Source: Phycisphaerales bacterium (GTDB lineage Bacteria > Planctomycetota > Phycisphaerae > Phycisphaerales > SM1A02). Taken from it: a stretch of 64,000 nt of DNA. Positions 47,162-55,590 of this stretch are shown here, in pieces (the first letter of the stretch is position 1; every line of letters begins with the position of its first letter). Below the pieces are notes generated by a model. That model was not told the DNA's origin, did no database searches, and was given only the letters and a program-made list of their open reading frames with translations. Position numbers and translations under genes: made by a program. The stretch covers positions 119,992 through 183,991 of the forward strand of contig JAQWMQ010000011.1 of assembly GCA_029246705.1 (NCBI GenBank), given 5' to 3'.

Positions 47162-47691
47162 GGGTTCGCTCCCGCGATCACCTCGACCGCTTCGGACAGG
47201 GTCTCGACCCGGTGGTCGGCCTCGCCCTCCAGCCTGGCCGGACCGACCAGAATGGTTCGGCAGCCCGCCGCCCGTCCGGCCTCGGCGTCCCGGGGCTGGT
47301 CGCCGATCATCCAGCTCGTGGCCAGGTCGATCGCGTGCTCCTGCGCCGCGGCAAGCAGCATGCCGGGTGCGGGTTTTCGCCAGGGATGCTCGCGGGTGTA
47401 CTCGGGCACCGACCCCTTCGGGTGGAACGGGCAGGCGTAGAAGCTGATCGGCAGGTCCCGTCCCAGCAGTTCGTGCAGCCGCTCATGGACGCGATCGACA
47501 TCCGTCTCTGCGTAGTGGCCGCGGGCCACGCCACCCTGGTTGGTGACCACGACCGGGAGAAAGCCCAGTTGGTCAAGTCGCCTGACTGCTTCGACGGCAC
47601 CATCGAGCACGACCACCAGTTCGGGGTCGCCGAGGTCGCCGTCGTTGGCGATCAGGGTATTGTCTCGATCGAGGAAGACGGCCTTCTGCAT
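47158..47691 (-). CDS. gmhB: Heptose-1,7-bisphosphate 7-phosphatase-like HAD phosphatase
   Basis: A 177-residue HAD-family histidinol-phosphatase-type enzyme. Motif I is FLDRDNTLI, motif II VTNQGG, motif III RKPAPGML and motif IV IGDQPRDAEAG. GmhB removes the 7-phosphate of heptose bisphosphate during ADP-heptose synthesis. The zinc loop starts normally (CPFHP, Cys87 and His90), but the second half, usually CxCRKP, is EHPWRKP, so the zinc site is incomplete. It is the first gene of gmhB-orf-waaF-plsY. Its ATG lies nine bases after TATCCT with no Shine-Dalgarno. Confidence 0.88.
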   Translation of the reverse strand: MQKAVFLDRDNTLIANDGDLGDPELVVVLDGAVEAVRRLDQLGFLPVVVTNQGGVARGHYAETDVDRVHERLHELLGRDLPISFYACPFHPKGSVPEYTREHPWRKPAPGMLLAAAQEHAIDLATSWMIGDQPRDAEAGRAAGCRTILVGPARLEGEADHRVETLSEAVEVIAGANP

Positions 47692-47700
47692 GGCGTGCAG

Positions 47701-47706
47701 AGGATA
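47701..47706 (-). promoter_or_regulatory. Candidate -10 hexamer TATCCT, leaderless type
   Basis: Minus-strand TATCCT ends nine bases before the gmhB ATG. It has the same sequence and spacing as the helicase gene's box. Confidence 0.5.
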
Positions 47707-47739
47707 CTCGGCACCGGGTCCCGGGGTTCATGCTTCGCA

Positions 47740-47745
47740 TAGGAT
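47740..47745 (+). promoter_or_regulatory. Candidate -10 hexamer TAGGAT
   Basis: TAGGAT lies 27 bases before the phosphofructokinase ATG, which has AGGAG nine bases upstream. This is a leadered gene. Confidence 0.4.
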
Positions 47746-47772
47746 GCCTCCCTCGAACAGGAGCAGGCACGC

Positions 47773-49059
47773 ATGACCCAGCACGACTCGGACACCCCGG
47801 CCCTCGGCATCCTGGTTGGGGGAGGCCCCGCACCAGGCATCAATGCGGTGATCGCAGCAGCCACCATCCGGGCTCGTCTCAGTGGCGCTCGGGTGCTCGG
47901 CATTCGAAATGGCTTCGAGGAACTCATGAAGCCCGATGGCGATCCGGCACGCGATCTTCATATCCACGATGTCTCCCGCATCCATTTTCGGGGTGGCAGC
48001 GCCCTGGGAACCTCCCGTGCGAATCCGACCCGACGCGATGAGGATCTCGACGCCGTGGTCGGCTCGTTCAGGCGACTGGGCATCGATCGCCTGATCACCA
48101 TCGGCGGCGACGACACCGCCTACAGCGCCTGTCGCATCTGCGAACGAGCGGGGGGGACGATCCAGGTGGTGCATGTTCCCAAGACCATCGACAACGATCT
48201 CGACCTGCCGCCATCGATCGACACCTTCGGCTACCAGACCGCACGGGCGGTCGGGGTCGAGATCCTCCAGAACCTCATGGTCGATGCGAAGACGACTTCG
48301 CGCTGGTACGTCGTGGTCGCCATGGGACGAAAGGCCGGGCATCTGGCTCTCGGCATCGGCAAGGCCGCCGGTGCGACCCTCACCATCATCCCCGAAGAGT
48401 TCGGGGATCGACCCGTCACCCTCGACGCGATCGTCGACACCATCGTCGGTTCGATCATCAAGCGGCGCGCCGAAGGCCGCAAGGAAGGCGTGGTCGTTCT
48501 GGCCGAGGGGCTGGTCCTGGGGATCGACCCCGAACAGCTCTCGAAACTCGGGCCGGTCGAACGTGATGCCCACGGTCACATCCGGATCTCGGAGATCGAC
48601 TTCGGGGACATCGTCAAGCGGGAGGTCCGAAGACGGCTCGAGGGTTTCGGCCTGGACACCACCGTGGTCTCCAAGAACCTCGGTTACGAGCTTCGGTGTG
48701 CGGACCCGATCTCCTTCGACATGGACTACTGCCGGGACCTCGGCTACTGCGCGGCCAAGTTCCTGCTCGAGGGTGGGTCCGGCTGCCTGGTCTCGATGCA
48801 GGGAGGACGATTCGTCCCGCTGCCCTTCGAGGACCTGCTCGACGGCGAGACCGGCCGCATGCAGGTGCGCCTGGTCGATCTGGCCAGCACCCGGTACGCC
48901 ATCGCCCGTCGATACATGATCCGCCTCCGTCGCGATGATTTCGACTCGCCGGAGTGCCTTGAACTCCTGGCCGAGGCCTCTGGGCTGACCCCCGACGCCT
49001 TCCGGAAGCGCTTCGAATACCTGGTGGATGACGAGCTTCCGCCACTGGTTCTCCGCTGA
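47773..49059 (+). CDS. 6-phosphofructokinase, pyrophosphate-type signature
   Basis: A 428-residue group III-like phosphofructokinase. The nucleotide/PPi site reads TIGGDDTAYSA (Asp114), where ATP enzymes have GGDGS, and the catalytic loop reads PKTIDNDL (Lys137), where ATP enzymes have PGTIDND. Both residues mark PPi-dependent enzymes, so the reaction is probably reversible. MGRKAGHLAL is the fructose-6-phosphate region. AGGAG lies nine bases before the ATG. It is divergent from gmhB. An FBPase at 1.4 kb provides the irreversible gluconeogenic step. Confidence 0.9.
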   Translation: MTQHDSDTPALGILVGGGPAPGINAVIAAATIRARLSGARVLGIRNGFEELMKPDGDPARDLHIHDVSRIHFRGGSALGTSRANPTRRDEDLDAVVGSFRRLGIDRLITIGGDDTAYSACRICERAGGTIQVVHVPKTIDNDLDLPPSIDTFGYQTARAVGVEILQNLMVDAKTTSRWYVVVAMGRKAGHLALGIGKAAGATLTIIPEEFGDRPVTLDAIVDTIVGSIIKRRAEGRKEGVVVLAEGLVLGIDPEQLSKLGPVERDAHGHIRISEIDFGDIVKREVRRRLEGFGLDTTVVSKNLGYELRCADPISFDMDYCRDLGYCAAKFLLEGGSGCLVSMQGGRFVPLPFEDLLDGETGRMQVRLVDLASTRYAIARRYMIRLRRDDFDSPECLELLAEASGLTPDAFRKRFEYLVDDELPPLVLR

Positions 49060-49073
49060 CGGCGCTGACGGCG

Positions 49074-49079
49074 TAGTAT
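49074..49079 (+). promoter_or_regulatory. Candidate -10 hexamer TAGTAT, leaderless type
   Basis: TAGTAT ends nine bases before the lysS ATG, in the 29-base gap after the phosphofructokinase stop. A 9-bp tandem repeat (GCTGACGGC twice, 49055-49072) lies just upstream. No Shine-Dalgarno. Confidence 0.45.
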
Positions 49080-49088
49080 CTCCGCATC

Positions 49089-50708
49089 ATGTCAAACGAA
49101 ACTCAGGAACAGGTCCAGGACGAAGGTGAGCTGGTCGCCGCTCGGCGCGCCAAGCTTGAATGGCTGCGCGACGAGATGGGGGTCGATCCGTTCGGCCATC
49201 GAGTCGACGGCATCATGTCGCTTGCGCACGCCCGGTCCCTCTTCGACGCCGCCGCCGATGACGCGCATGCGGCTTCGGTCGCCGCCAACAAGGAGGACGC
49301 CTCCCGGGAAGTCGTCGATGCCCGCCCGAAGGCCCTGGTCGCCGGTCGCATCGTGCAGCACCGTGATGTCGGCAAGCTCGTCTTCATGGTCGTCCGGGAT
49401 GACACCGACGATCTTCAGTTGAGCCTCTCGAAGGCGGATCTCGCGCCTGAACAGTTCAAGCTCGCGAAGAAGCTGGACTACGGCGACATCGTGGTCGCCG
49501 CTGGTCGCGTCGGCAAGACCAAGCGTGGCGAGACCTGCATCTGGGCCGATCAGCTGTCGATCCATTCGAAGAGCCTGGTGCCGCCGCCCGGCAAGCACCA
49601 CGGACTGTCCGATCCCGAGACGCGTTACCGACGTCGATACGTCGACATGTATGCCAATCCCGGGACGATCAGGACCTTCAAGGCGAGGTCCCGGATGATC
49701 ACGCGCATTCGCGAGTTCATGAATGCCCGGGACTTCCTCGAGGTCGAGACCCCGATGATGCAGCCGATCGCCGGTGGCGCCGCGGCGCGACCGTTCATGA
49801 CCCACCACAACGCGCTCGACATCCCGCTCTTCCTGCGGATCGCTCCCGAGCTCTACCTCAAGCGACTGCTCGTCGGTGGTCTTCCCCGCGTGTACGAGAT
49901 CAACCGGAACTTCCGCAACGAGGGCATCGATCGCAGCCACAACCCCGAATTCACGATGCTGGAGGTCTACGAGGCCTTCGGGAACTACGAGACGATCCTC
50001 GAGCTGACCGAATCACTCGTGCACCAGCTTGCGGTCGCGACCCGCGAGGATCTCCTCGCGGAGGATCCCGACCAGGACCTGGGGACCGCCGAGGCTCCGG
50101 TGCTTCCGTTCGGGGAGTTGCGCGTTCGGTACGCCCGACCCTTCCGCAAGGTGCGGTTCCACGAGCTCTTCGAGGAGGCACTCGGCTTCCCGGCCAGCGA
50201 CATCGAGAAGGTTCGTGCGGTGGCCGCGGAACTGGGTCGCGAGCATGCGCCTGACATGGACGACGCCTTCGTGGTCAACGAGGTCTTCGAGGCACGTGCC
50301 GAGACCACGATCGATCCCGAGCAACCCACGTTCGTCTACGACTGGCCGAGCGTGATCTCGCCACTGACGCGCCCCCGTGCCGACGACCCCTCGCTCGCCG
50401 AACGCGTCGATCTCTTCATCGGTGGGATGGAGATCGGCCCCGCCTACACCGAGTTGAACGACCCCGACATCCAGTACGGCAAGTTCACCGAGCAACTCAG
50501 CGGACTCGACGACGAGGAGGAATCCACGTTCCGTACGCTTGACGAGGAATTCCTCGATGCACTCAGGGTCGGCATGCCGCCTGCCGGCGGCCTCGGGCTC
50601 GGCATCGATCGAATGGCGATCCTCCTCACCAACAGCCCCTCGATCCGCGATGTCATCCTCTTCCCGTTGATGCGTCCCATCGAGGCCGGCGACGAGGCCG
50701 CGGAGTGA
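49089..50708 (+). CDS. lysS: Lysyl-tRNA synthetase, class II
   Basis: A 539-residue class IIb synthetase. The N-terminal OB-fold anticodon domain covers about 60-165. Motif 1 is in FMNARDFLEVETPMM, motif 2 is YEINRNFRNEGIDRSHNPEFT, and motif 3 is GLGLGIDRMAILL near the C-terminus. All are intact. It is the first gene of a three-gene unit: its TGA overlaps the GTG of the transglutaminase gene (GTGA). A TAGTAT box precedes the ATG by nine bases. Confidence 0.97.
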   Translation: MSNETQEQVQDEGELVAARRAKLEWLRDEMGVDPFGHRVDGIMSLAHARSLFDAAADDAHAASVAANKEDASREVVDARPKALVAGRIVQHRDVGKLVFMVVRDDTDDLQLSLSKADLAPEQFKLAKKLDYGDIVVAAGRVGKTKRGETCIWADQLSIHSKSLVPPPGKHHGLSDPETRYRRRYVDMYANPGTIRTFKARSRMITRIREFMNARDFLEVETPMMQPIAGGAAARPFMTHHNALDIPLFLRIAPELYLKRLLVGGLPRVYEINRNFRNEGIDRSHNPEFTMLEVYEAFGNYETILELTESLVHQLAVATREDLLAEDPDQDLGTAEAPVLPFGELRVRYARPFRKVRFHELFEEALGFPASDIEKVRAVAAELGREHAPDMDDAFVVNEVFEARAETTIDPEQPTFVYDWPSVISPLTRPRADDPSLAERVDLFIGGMEIGPAYTELNDPDIQYGKFTEQLSGLDDEEESTFRTLDEEFLDALRVGMPPAGGLGLGIDRMAILLTNSPSIRDVILFPLMRPIEAGDEAAE

Positions 50709-52186
50709 CCGCACCGGCCGCCTCGATCCTCTCGCTGCTCCTCTGCCTGGCGGGGAGTGCTCGTGGGGATACGGATCGCTGGTACGAGATCGAGATCGCC
50801 GGCATGGCCTGCGGGTACCTGCACGAGCAGGTCGAACGTACCGACGATCGGGTTCGCAGTCGTGCCGAGGAACGATTCGTCATCTCGCGTGACGGACTCC
50901 GGGTCGAAGTCGCGCAGACCGTGCTCTTCGAGCAGGACCTCAGGGGCAAGCCCATCCGGTCGGAGGTTCTCGTTCAGAGTGGTGGGGATGACCAGCCGGT
51001 GGTCTATGAGTTCACGCCGAACAAGATCCTCCGCACCACGACCCGTCACGGTCTGGCCAGCACCGATTCGATCATCCTCGAGAACGAGGACTGGCTGACC
51101 CCGTTGGAGGCCACTGAATTCGTCGCCGAGCGGATCGCTGCCGGCGCTCGCACCCTCGAGTATCGAACCGTGGAGCCTGCCGACGACATGCGACTGGTCG
51201 AGATCCGCTCCGAGCTGGTCGGTGATGGGTCCTTCGACTACCGCGGGCGGTCGATTCCGGTCACTCGCTGGCGAACCCGCACCAGTGGTTCGCCGATCGA
51301 GCTCATCGAACTGCGCGCCATCGATGGGACCGTCGTCTCCTCGGAAGCCGAACTCGGCATCGGGCCGATGCGATTGCGACTGGTCGAGCGGGAACGAGCG
51401 CTTCGGGCGCTGGAGGGACCCGCACCCGAACTGCTCGTCTCCCTGGTGGTCTCCGTCCCCGGGATGCCATCCCGAAGCGATCGAACGCGACGAGCCAGTT
51501 ACCGGGTTCGGGTCGAGGCTCTGGAGGATTTCACGCTGCCGGAGGCCGGAGCCCAACGGGTGAATCGTGAACTCGACGGCGCGCTTCGGGTCGAGGTCGA
51601 TGCCAGTCGCGGATCACCGGCCACTGATTCGGAAATCGAGGATCCCGCCTATCTCGCCAGCTCCGACCTGATCGATTTCAAGGATCCGGAGGTCGTTCGC
51701 TTCGGTGAACGAGCACTGCGCGGGGTCTCCGCGGACCGCCTTGAACGGGCTGCGACCCTGCGTCAGGCGGTCGCTCGGCACATGAGCCGAAAGAACTTCG
51801 CAACCGCCTTCGCCAGTGCAAGCGACGCAGTGCGAAGCCGTCAGGGTGACTGCACCGAACACGCGGTGTTGCTGGCAGCCGTCCTTCGTGCCGACGGCAT
51901 ACCCGCCCGGGTCGCCACCGGACTGGTGCACGCCTCGATCCCGGGATCATCACAGGCCGGTTTCGCCTGGCACATGTGGGTGCAGGCGCTGGTCGACGGC
52001 AGTTGGCTGGACCTTGACCCCACCCGCGCACTCGACTTCGATGGTGGCCATCTCCTGGTCTCCACCAGTGCACTTGAACGCGGTGGAGCCCAGGAAGAGC
52101 TGTCCGAGATCCTGCCTTTGCTCGGTCGTCTCGAAATCGAGCTCCTCGAGATCGACGGACGCACCCCGAAGCAAGGACGGCGATGA
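50705..52186 (+). CDS. Secreted transglutaminase-like protein
   Basis: A 493-residue protein with a short signal peptide (hydrophobic about 5-18, ending SARG). The C-terminal third is a transglutaminase/protease-like domain with Cys383 in RQGDCTEHAVLLAAVLRADG, His423 in AWHMWVQ and an Asp in WLDLDPT. The long N-terminal part is beta-rich and of unknown fold. The start is a GTG overlapping the lysS stop, and the stop overlaps nnrD (ATGA). Related planctomycete proteins are probably periplasmic peptidases or cross-linkers; the substrate is unknown. Confidence 0.85.
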   Translation: MTAPAASILSLLLCLAGSARGDTDRWYEIEIAGMACGYLHEQVERTDDRVRSRAEERFVISRDGLRVEVAQTVLFEQDLRGKPIRSEVLVQSGGDDQPVVYEFTPNKILRTTTRHGLASTDSIILENEDWLTPLEATEFVAERIAAGARTLEYRTVEPADDMRLVEIRSELVGDGSFDYRGRSIPVTRWRTRTSGSPIELIELRAIDGTVVSSEAELGIGPMRLRLVERERALRALEGPAPELLVSLVVSVPGMPSRSDRTRRASYRVRVEALEDFTLPEAGAQRVNRELDGALRVEVDASRGSPATDSEIEDPAYLASSDLIDFKDPEVVRFGERALRGVSADRLERAATLRQAVARHMSRKNFATAFASASDAVRSRQGDCTEHAVLLAAVLRADGIPARVATGLVHASIPGSSQAGFAWHMWVQALVDGSWLDLDPTRALDFDGGHLLVSTSALERGGAQEELSEILPLLGRLEIELLEIDGRTPKQGRR

Positions 52187-53082
52187 CTTTGGAACCGATC
52201 AAGCTTCCATCCCTGCCCGCGCGCGACCCCGCGGCCCACAAGGGCACCTTCGGCACCGTCGGCGTGGTGGGGGGGCAGGGCGGCGAGCAGGTGATGCTGG
52301 GCTCTGCGGCGCTGGTCGCACTGGCCGCACTTCGAAGCGGTTGCGGCCTGGCGATGATCGCCGCACCGGAGACGATCATCCAGTCGATCATCGAGGTCGC
52401 CTTCGAGGCGACCGGAGTGGCTCTGCCGGTCGACGCGGATGGTGCACTGCTGGCCTCGAGTGCAGCGGAACGAATCGACACGCATCTCGTCGGAGCCCGG
52501 GTGCTTGCGGTGGGTCCGGGCATGGGTACCGGCGAAGCGCAGCGCCAGATCGTCATGCGCCTGGTGAGCAGGGAGGAGCAGACCCTGGTGCTGGATGCCG
52601 ACGCCCTGACCGTGCTTGCTCAGTGCGAAGGACTCCAGCAGGATTTCAGGGCACCGGCGATCCTCACGCCACATCCCGGTGAGTACGCTCGCCTGGCAGG
52701 TGCCCTCGGGCTCGATCCCGAACCGCGTTCGGACCAGGAGCGGATGGATGCCGCCGCCACGCTCGCCCTGCGGCTCGGGGTCATCGTCCTGCTCAAGGGA
52801 CCGCGCACGATCGTGACCGACGGTATCCGGCTGCATGTCAACGAGACCGGGAACCCGGCCCTGGCAACGGGAGGCTCCGGCGATGTGCTCACCGGCATCT
52901 GCGCCGGTTTCGTTTCCCAGTTCACCGGGGCGCTCGATCTGCTCGAGTGTGCGGCCCTTGCCGCGGACGTTCACGGAAGAGCTGCCGACCTGGTCGTCGA
53001 GGGTCGAGGTACCACGCGACTCATCGCCCGTGATCTGCTCGACGCGATCCCTGCTTCCATCGCTGCCCTGTCGGATCTGTAG
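52183..53082 (+). CDS. nnrD: ADP-dependent NAD(P)H-hydrate dehydratase
   Basis: A 299-residue ribokinase-fold enzyme that repairs hydrated NAD(P)H. Signatures are HKGTFGTVGVVGG, VLAVGPGMGTG, VLDADALTVLA, LTPHPGEYARL and the ATP/ADP site NETGNPALATGGSGDVLTGI with the catalytic Asp. The epimerase half found in many fused homologues is absent here. It is the third gene of the lysS operon, with a four-base overlap. Confidence 0.93.
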   Translation: MTLEPIKLPSLPARDPAAHKGTFGTVGVVGGQGGEQVMLGSAALVALAALRSGCGLAMIAAPETIIQSIIEVAFEATGVALPVDADGALLASSAAERIDTHLVGARVLAVGPGMGTGEAQRQIVMRLVSREEQTLVLDADALTVLAQCEGLQQDFRAPAILTPHPGEYARLAGALGLDPEPRSDQERMDAAATLALRLGVIVLLKGPRTIVTDGIRLHVNETGNPALATGGSGDVLTGICAGFVSQFTGALDLLECAALAADVHGRAADLVVEGRGTTRLIARDLLDAIPASIAALSDL

Positions 53083-53099
53083 CCCGACTCCGAACCGGC

Positions 53100-53105
53100 T
53101 ACACT
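53100..53105 (+). promoter_or_regulatory. Candidate -10 hexamer TACACT
   Basis: TACACT lies 28 bases before the ATG at 53134, which has an AGGAGA ribosome site. It has the same hexamer and leader length as the STAS gene's box. Confidence 0.4.
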
Positions 53106-53133
53106 CCATCGGTTCAATCCAGGAGAGATTTCA

Positions 53134-54141
53134 ATGGCTCAATACGCAGACGGCAGGCATCATCTCGACATCGCGGAAATGACCAGTGGTACCCGGGTCG
53201 ACGGCGCTTATTCGCTCGTCAACCCCCAGGTGGCTCCGAAGCGTGACGGGTCTCCGTACTTCAAGTGCCTGGTTCGTGATGCGACCGGTGAGATTCCCGG
53301 TCGACTCTGGTCGATCGATCCCGCCCGGGCCGACGAGATCACGCGCACCGGCTACGCGTGGATCTCCGGCTGCACCGAAACCTACAAGGACCAGATCCAG
53401 TTGAAGATCGAGGAGATCAAGCCGCACGAGCCGGATGAAAAGGATCTCGCCGTCCTGCTGCCGCACACCCGCTTCGACGTGGATGAGATGTTCAATGAAC
53501 TCAGCGGGATCGTTCGTTCCGTCCAGAGTTCCGAGTTGCGGGCCCTTGCGGACTGCTACCTCGAGGATGTCGCACTGATGAAGCGCTTCCGCCAGGCGCC
53601 GGCAGCGATGAACCTCCACCACGCCTTCATCGGTGGCCTGCTCGAGCACACCCTGCAGCTGCTGAAGATCGCCGACACCACGATCGGCTTCTATCCCGAT
53701 CTCAATCGCGACCTCGTGGTCATGGGACTCTTCCTGCACGATTTGGGCAAGAGCTACGAACTCCAGTGGGACCGTGGGTTCGACTACACCGTCCACGGCA
53801 ACCTGGTCGGTCACATCGTCTTCGGTGTTCAGATGCTCGGCATGAAGATCGCGGAATTGAAGCTGAAGCAGGGCGTGACGATTCCAGTGACCGTCAAGCA
53901 CTGTCTCGAGCACATCATCCTCAGCCACCACGGCAAGAAGGAGTACGGCGCACCGGTCCTTCCCTCGACCCCGGAAGCGATCTTCGTCGCCCAGGTCGAC
54001 AATCTCGACGCCAAGACCGCGATGGCCATCTCCGCCGCCGATCGTGGGCATCTCAAGCCCGATCAGACCTTCAGCGAACGTATCTGGGCGCTTGAAACCA
54101 AGATCTTCCGACCCGATCCACTCAATCCGGTGGAGCACTAG
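53134..54141 (+). CDS. YhaM-like 3'-5' exoribonuclease (OB plus HD domain)
   Basis: A 335-residue protein. Residues about 15-100 are an OB-fold nucleic-acid-binding domain, and about 155-310 an HD phosphohydrolase domain with HHAFIGGLLEHTLQLL, FLHDLGKSYE and SHHGKKEYG supplying the metal histidines and aspartates. This layout is that of Bacillus YhaM, a 3'-5' exonuclease that trims RNA. AGGAG lies eight or nine bases before the ATG. The MFS gene follows 36 bases after its stop. Confidence 0.9.
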   Translation: MAQYADGRHHLDIAEMTSGTRVDGAYSLVNPQVAPKRDGSPYFKCLVRDATGEIPGRLWSIDPARADEITRTGYAWISGCTETYKDQIQLKIEEIKPHEPDEKDLAVLLPHTRFDVDEMFNELSGIVRSVQSSELRALADCYLEDVALMKRFRQAPAAMNLHHAFIGGLLEHTLQLLKIADTTIGFYPDLNRDLVVMGLFLHDLGKSYELQWDRGFDYTVHGNLVGHIVFGVQMLGMKIAELKLKQGVTIPVTVKHCLEHIILSHHGKKEYGAPVLPSTPEAIFVAQVDNLDAKTAMAISAADRGHLKPDQTFSERIWALETKIFRPDPLNPVEH

Positions 54142-54177
54142 GCCCGAGCCGCCGCACGGAAACGGATCCTGTCCGCA

Positions 54178-55431
54178 GTGCAGAACATCGAAGAACCCGC
54201 CAACCGGCAGTTTTCCCAGTTCTACGCCTGGATCTCCTGGCTGGTGGCGGCTTCCTTCCTGATCTACCAGGTCTGTGCCCAGAACGCGTTCGCACCACTC
54301 CAGGACCAACTGAAGGCCGACCTGCAACTCGAGAACGCGCAGGTCGCGATCATCTCGAGCGTCTTCTTCATCAGCTACGCATTGATGCAGATTCCTGCCG
54401 GCGTCCTGATCGATCGCTTCGGCGTGGGCTGGATCGTGCCACCCGCGTGCCTGCTGCTCGGCGTGGGAACCTACATGTTGGCCCGTTCGGACTCCATGGA
54501 GTCCGCGATCGCAGCAAGAATCGTCATGGGATTCGCAGGGAGTTTCAGTTTCCTCGCCCTGGCGGCAGTGGCCAGGCGACGTGTCGCCAAGAAACAGCTC
54601 AACATCGCCACCGGACTCATCGACTTCGCCTTCGGTTTCGGTGCGATACTCGGAGCAGCGGGAATCAGCTGGCTTGCGGCCGACCTTGCCTGGCGTCCGA
54701 TTCTTGTCGGCGTGGCGATCGCCGCCGTGCCCATCGCGATCCTGAACTGGTTCGTGCTCGGTCGGGGGGAAGCGGTTGCGCCGGCTGGGCCAGGTCAGCA
54801 AGCCTCGCTCGGTGACGGTATCGCCGCCACGCTCGGCAACCGGGTGATCTGGGAACTGGGGTTCATCTACATGTCCTTCGTGGGCATCTCCTTCGGGATC
54901 GGCGGACTCTGGAACGAGCCGTTGCAGGAACAGTTCAGCCGGAGTCCCGAGTCCGCGGCGATGTTGACGACGATCATGTTCATCGCGATGAGTATCGGCG
55001 CACTCCTGAGCGGCCTGGTCGCGGATCGAATCGGTGGTCACTACATCATCCTGATCGGCGGTCTCATCCTGTCCCTGTTGGCCCTCTACCGGATCATCTA
55101 CATCTCCCAACCCGCTCCCTTCTGGGTTGCAGGGACCGACTTCGCGTTGCTGGGCGTGGGGCTCTCGGTCGGGATCCTGATCTTTCCCATGGCCTTCCGT
55201 GAAGTCAGCGACGCACACGCGGCGACCGCGGTCGGGCTTGTGAACGGGGTCGGCCTGCTCGGTGCGGGCCTGTTTCAGTTCATTCCGGGGATCATTCGCG
55301 AACGGGTCGCAGCGCAAGGCCTGCTCGCGTTGCAGGAGGGCCTGCTGATCTACGTGATCTGGCCCGGAGTCTCGATGGTGCTCCTCCTGCACCTGCTGTT
55401 CCGGAATCGTCACCGACTCCCTGATTCCTGA
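54178..55431 (+). CDS. Major facilitator superfamily transporter
   Basis: A 417-residue inner-membrane protein with about 12 hydrophobic helices in two halves. Between helices 2 and 3 is DRFGVGWIVPPACLLLG (the MFS loop, usually GxLaDrxGrr), and the matching loop in the second half is VADRIGGHYIILIGG. A sugar-phosphate, nitrate or drug substrate cannot be chosen. The start is a GTG at 54178; the N-terminus MQNIEEPANRQFSQFYAW precedes the first helix. It lies 36 bases after the YhaM-like gene and may be co-transcribed with it. Confidence 0.9.
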   Translation: MQNIEEPANRQFSQFYAWISWLVAASFLIYQVCAQNAFAPLQDQLKADLQLENAQVAIISSVFFISYALMQIPAGVLIDRFGVGWIVPPACLLLGVGTYMLARSDSMESAIAARIVMGFAGSFSFLALAAVARRRVAKKQLNIATGLIDFAFGFGAILGAAGISWLAADLAWRPILVGVAIAAVPIAILNWFVLGRGEAVAPAGPGQQASLGDGIAATLGNRVIWELGFIYMSFVGISFGIGGLWNEPLQEQFSRSPESAAMLTTIMFIAMSIGALLSGLVADRIGGHYIILIGGLILSLLALYRIIYISQPAPFWVAGTDFALLGVGLSVGILIFPMAFREVSDAHAATAVGLVNGVGLLGAGLFQFIPGIIRERVAAQGLLALQEGLLIYVIWPGVSMVLLLHLLFRNRHRLPDS

Positions 55432-55590
55432 GTGAGCGGCACGGCGGCGGTTCGGTCCCCGCAGTTTCGATCCCGGCGCGATCGGCGACAAATTCAGACT
55501 TCTGCCGTCCGATCGAGGTCGCCGGGGACTAGCTCTTTGTAAGCACCCGGAATCCAGGTGGATTCCGACCAAAACCTTGGAGCACCTACC

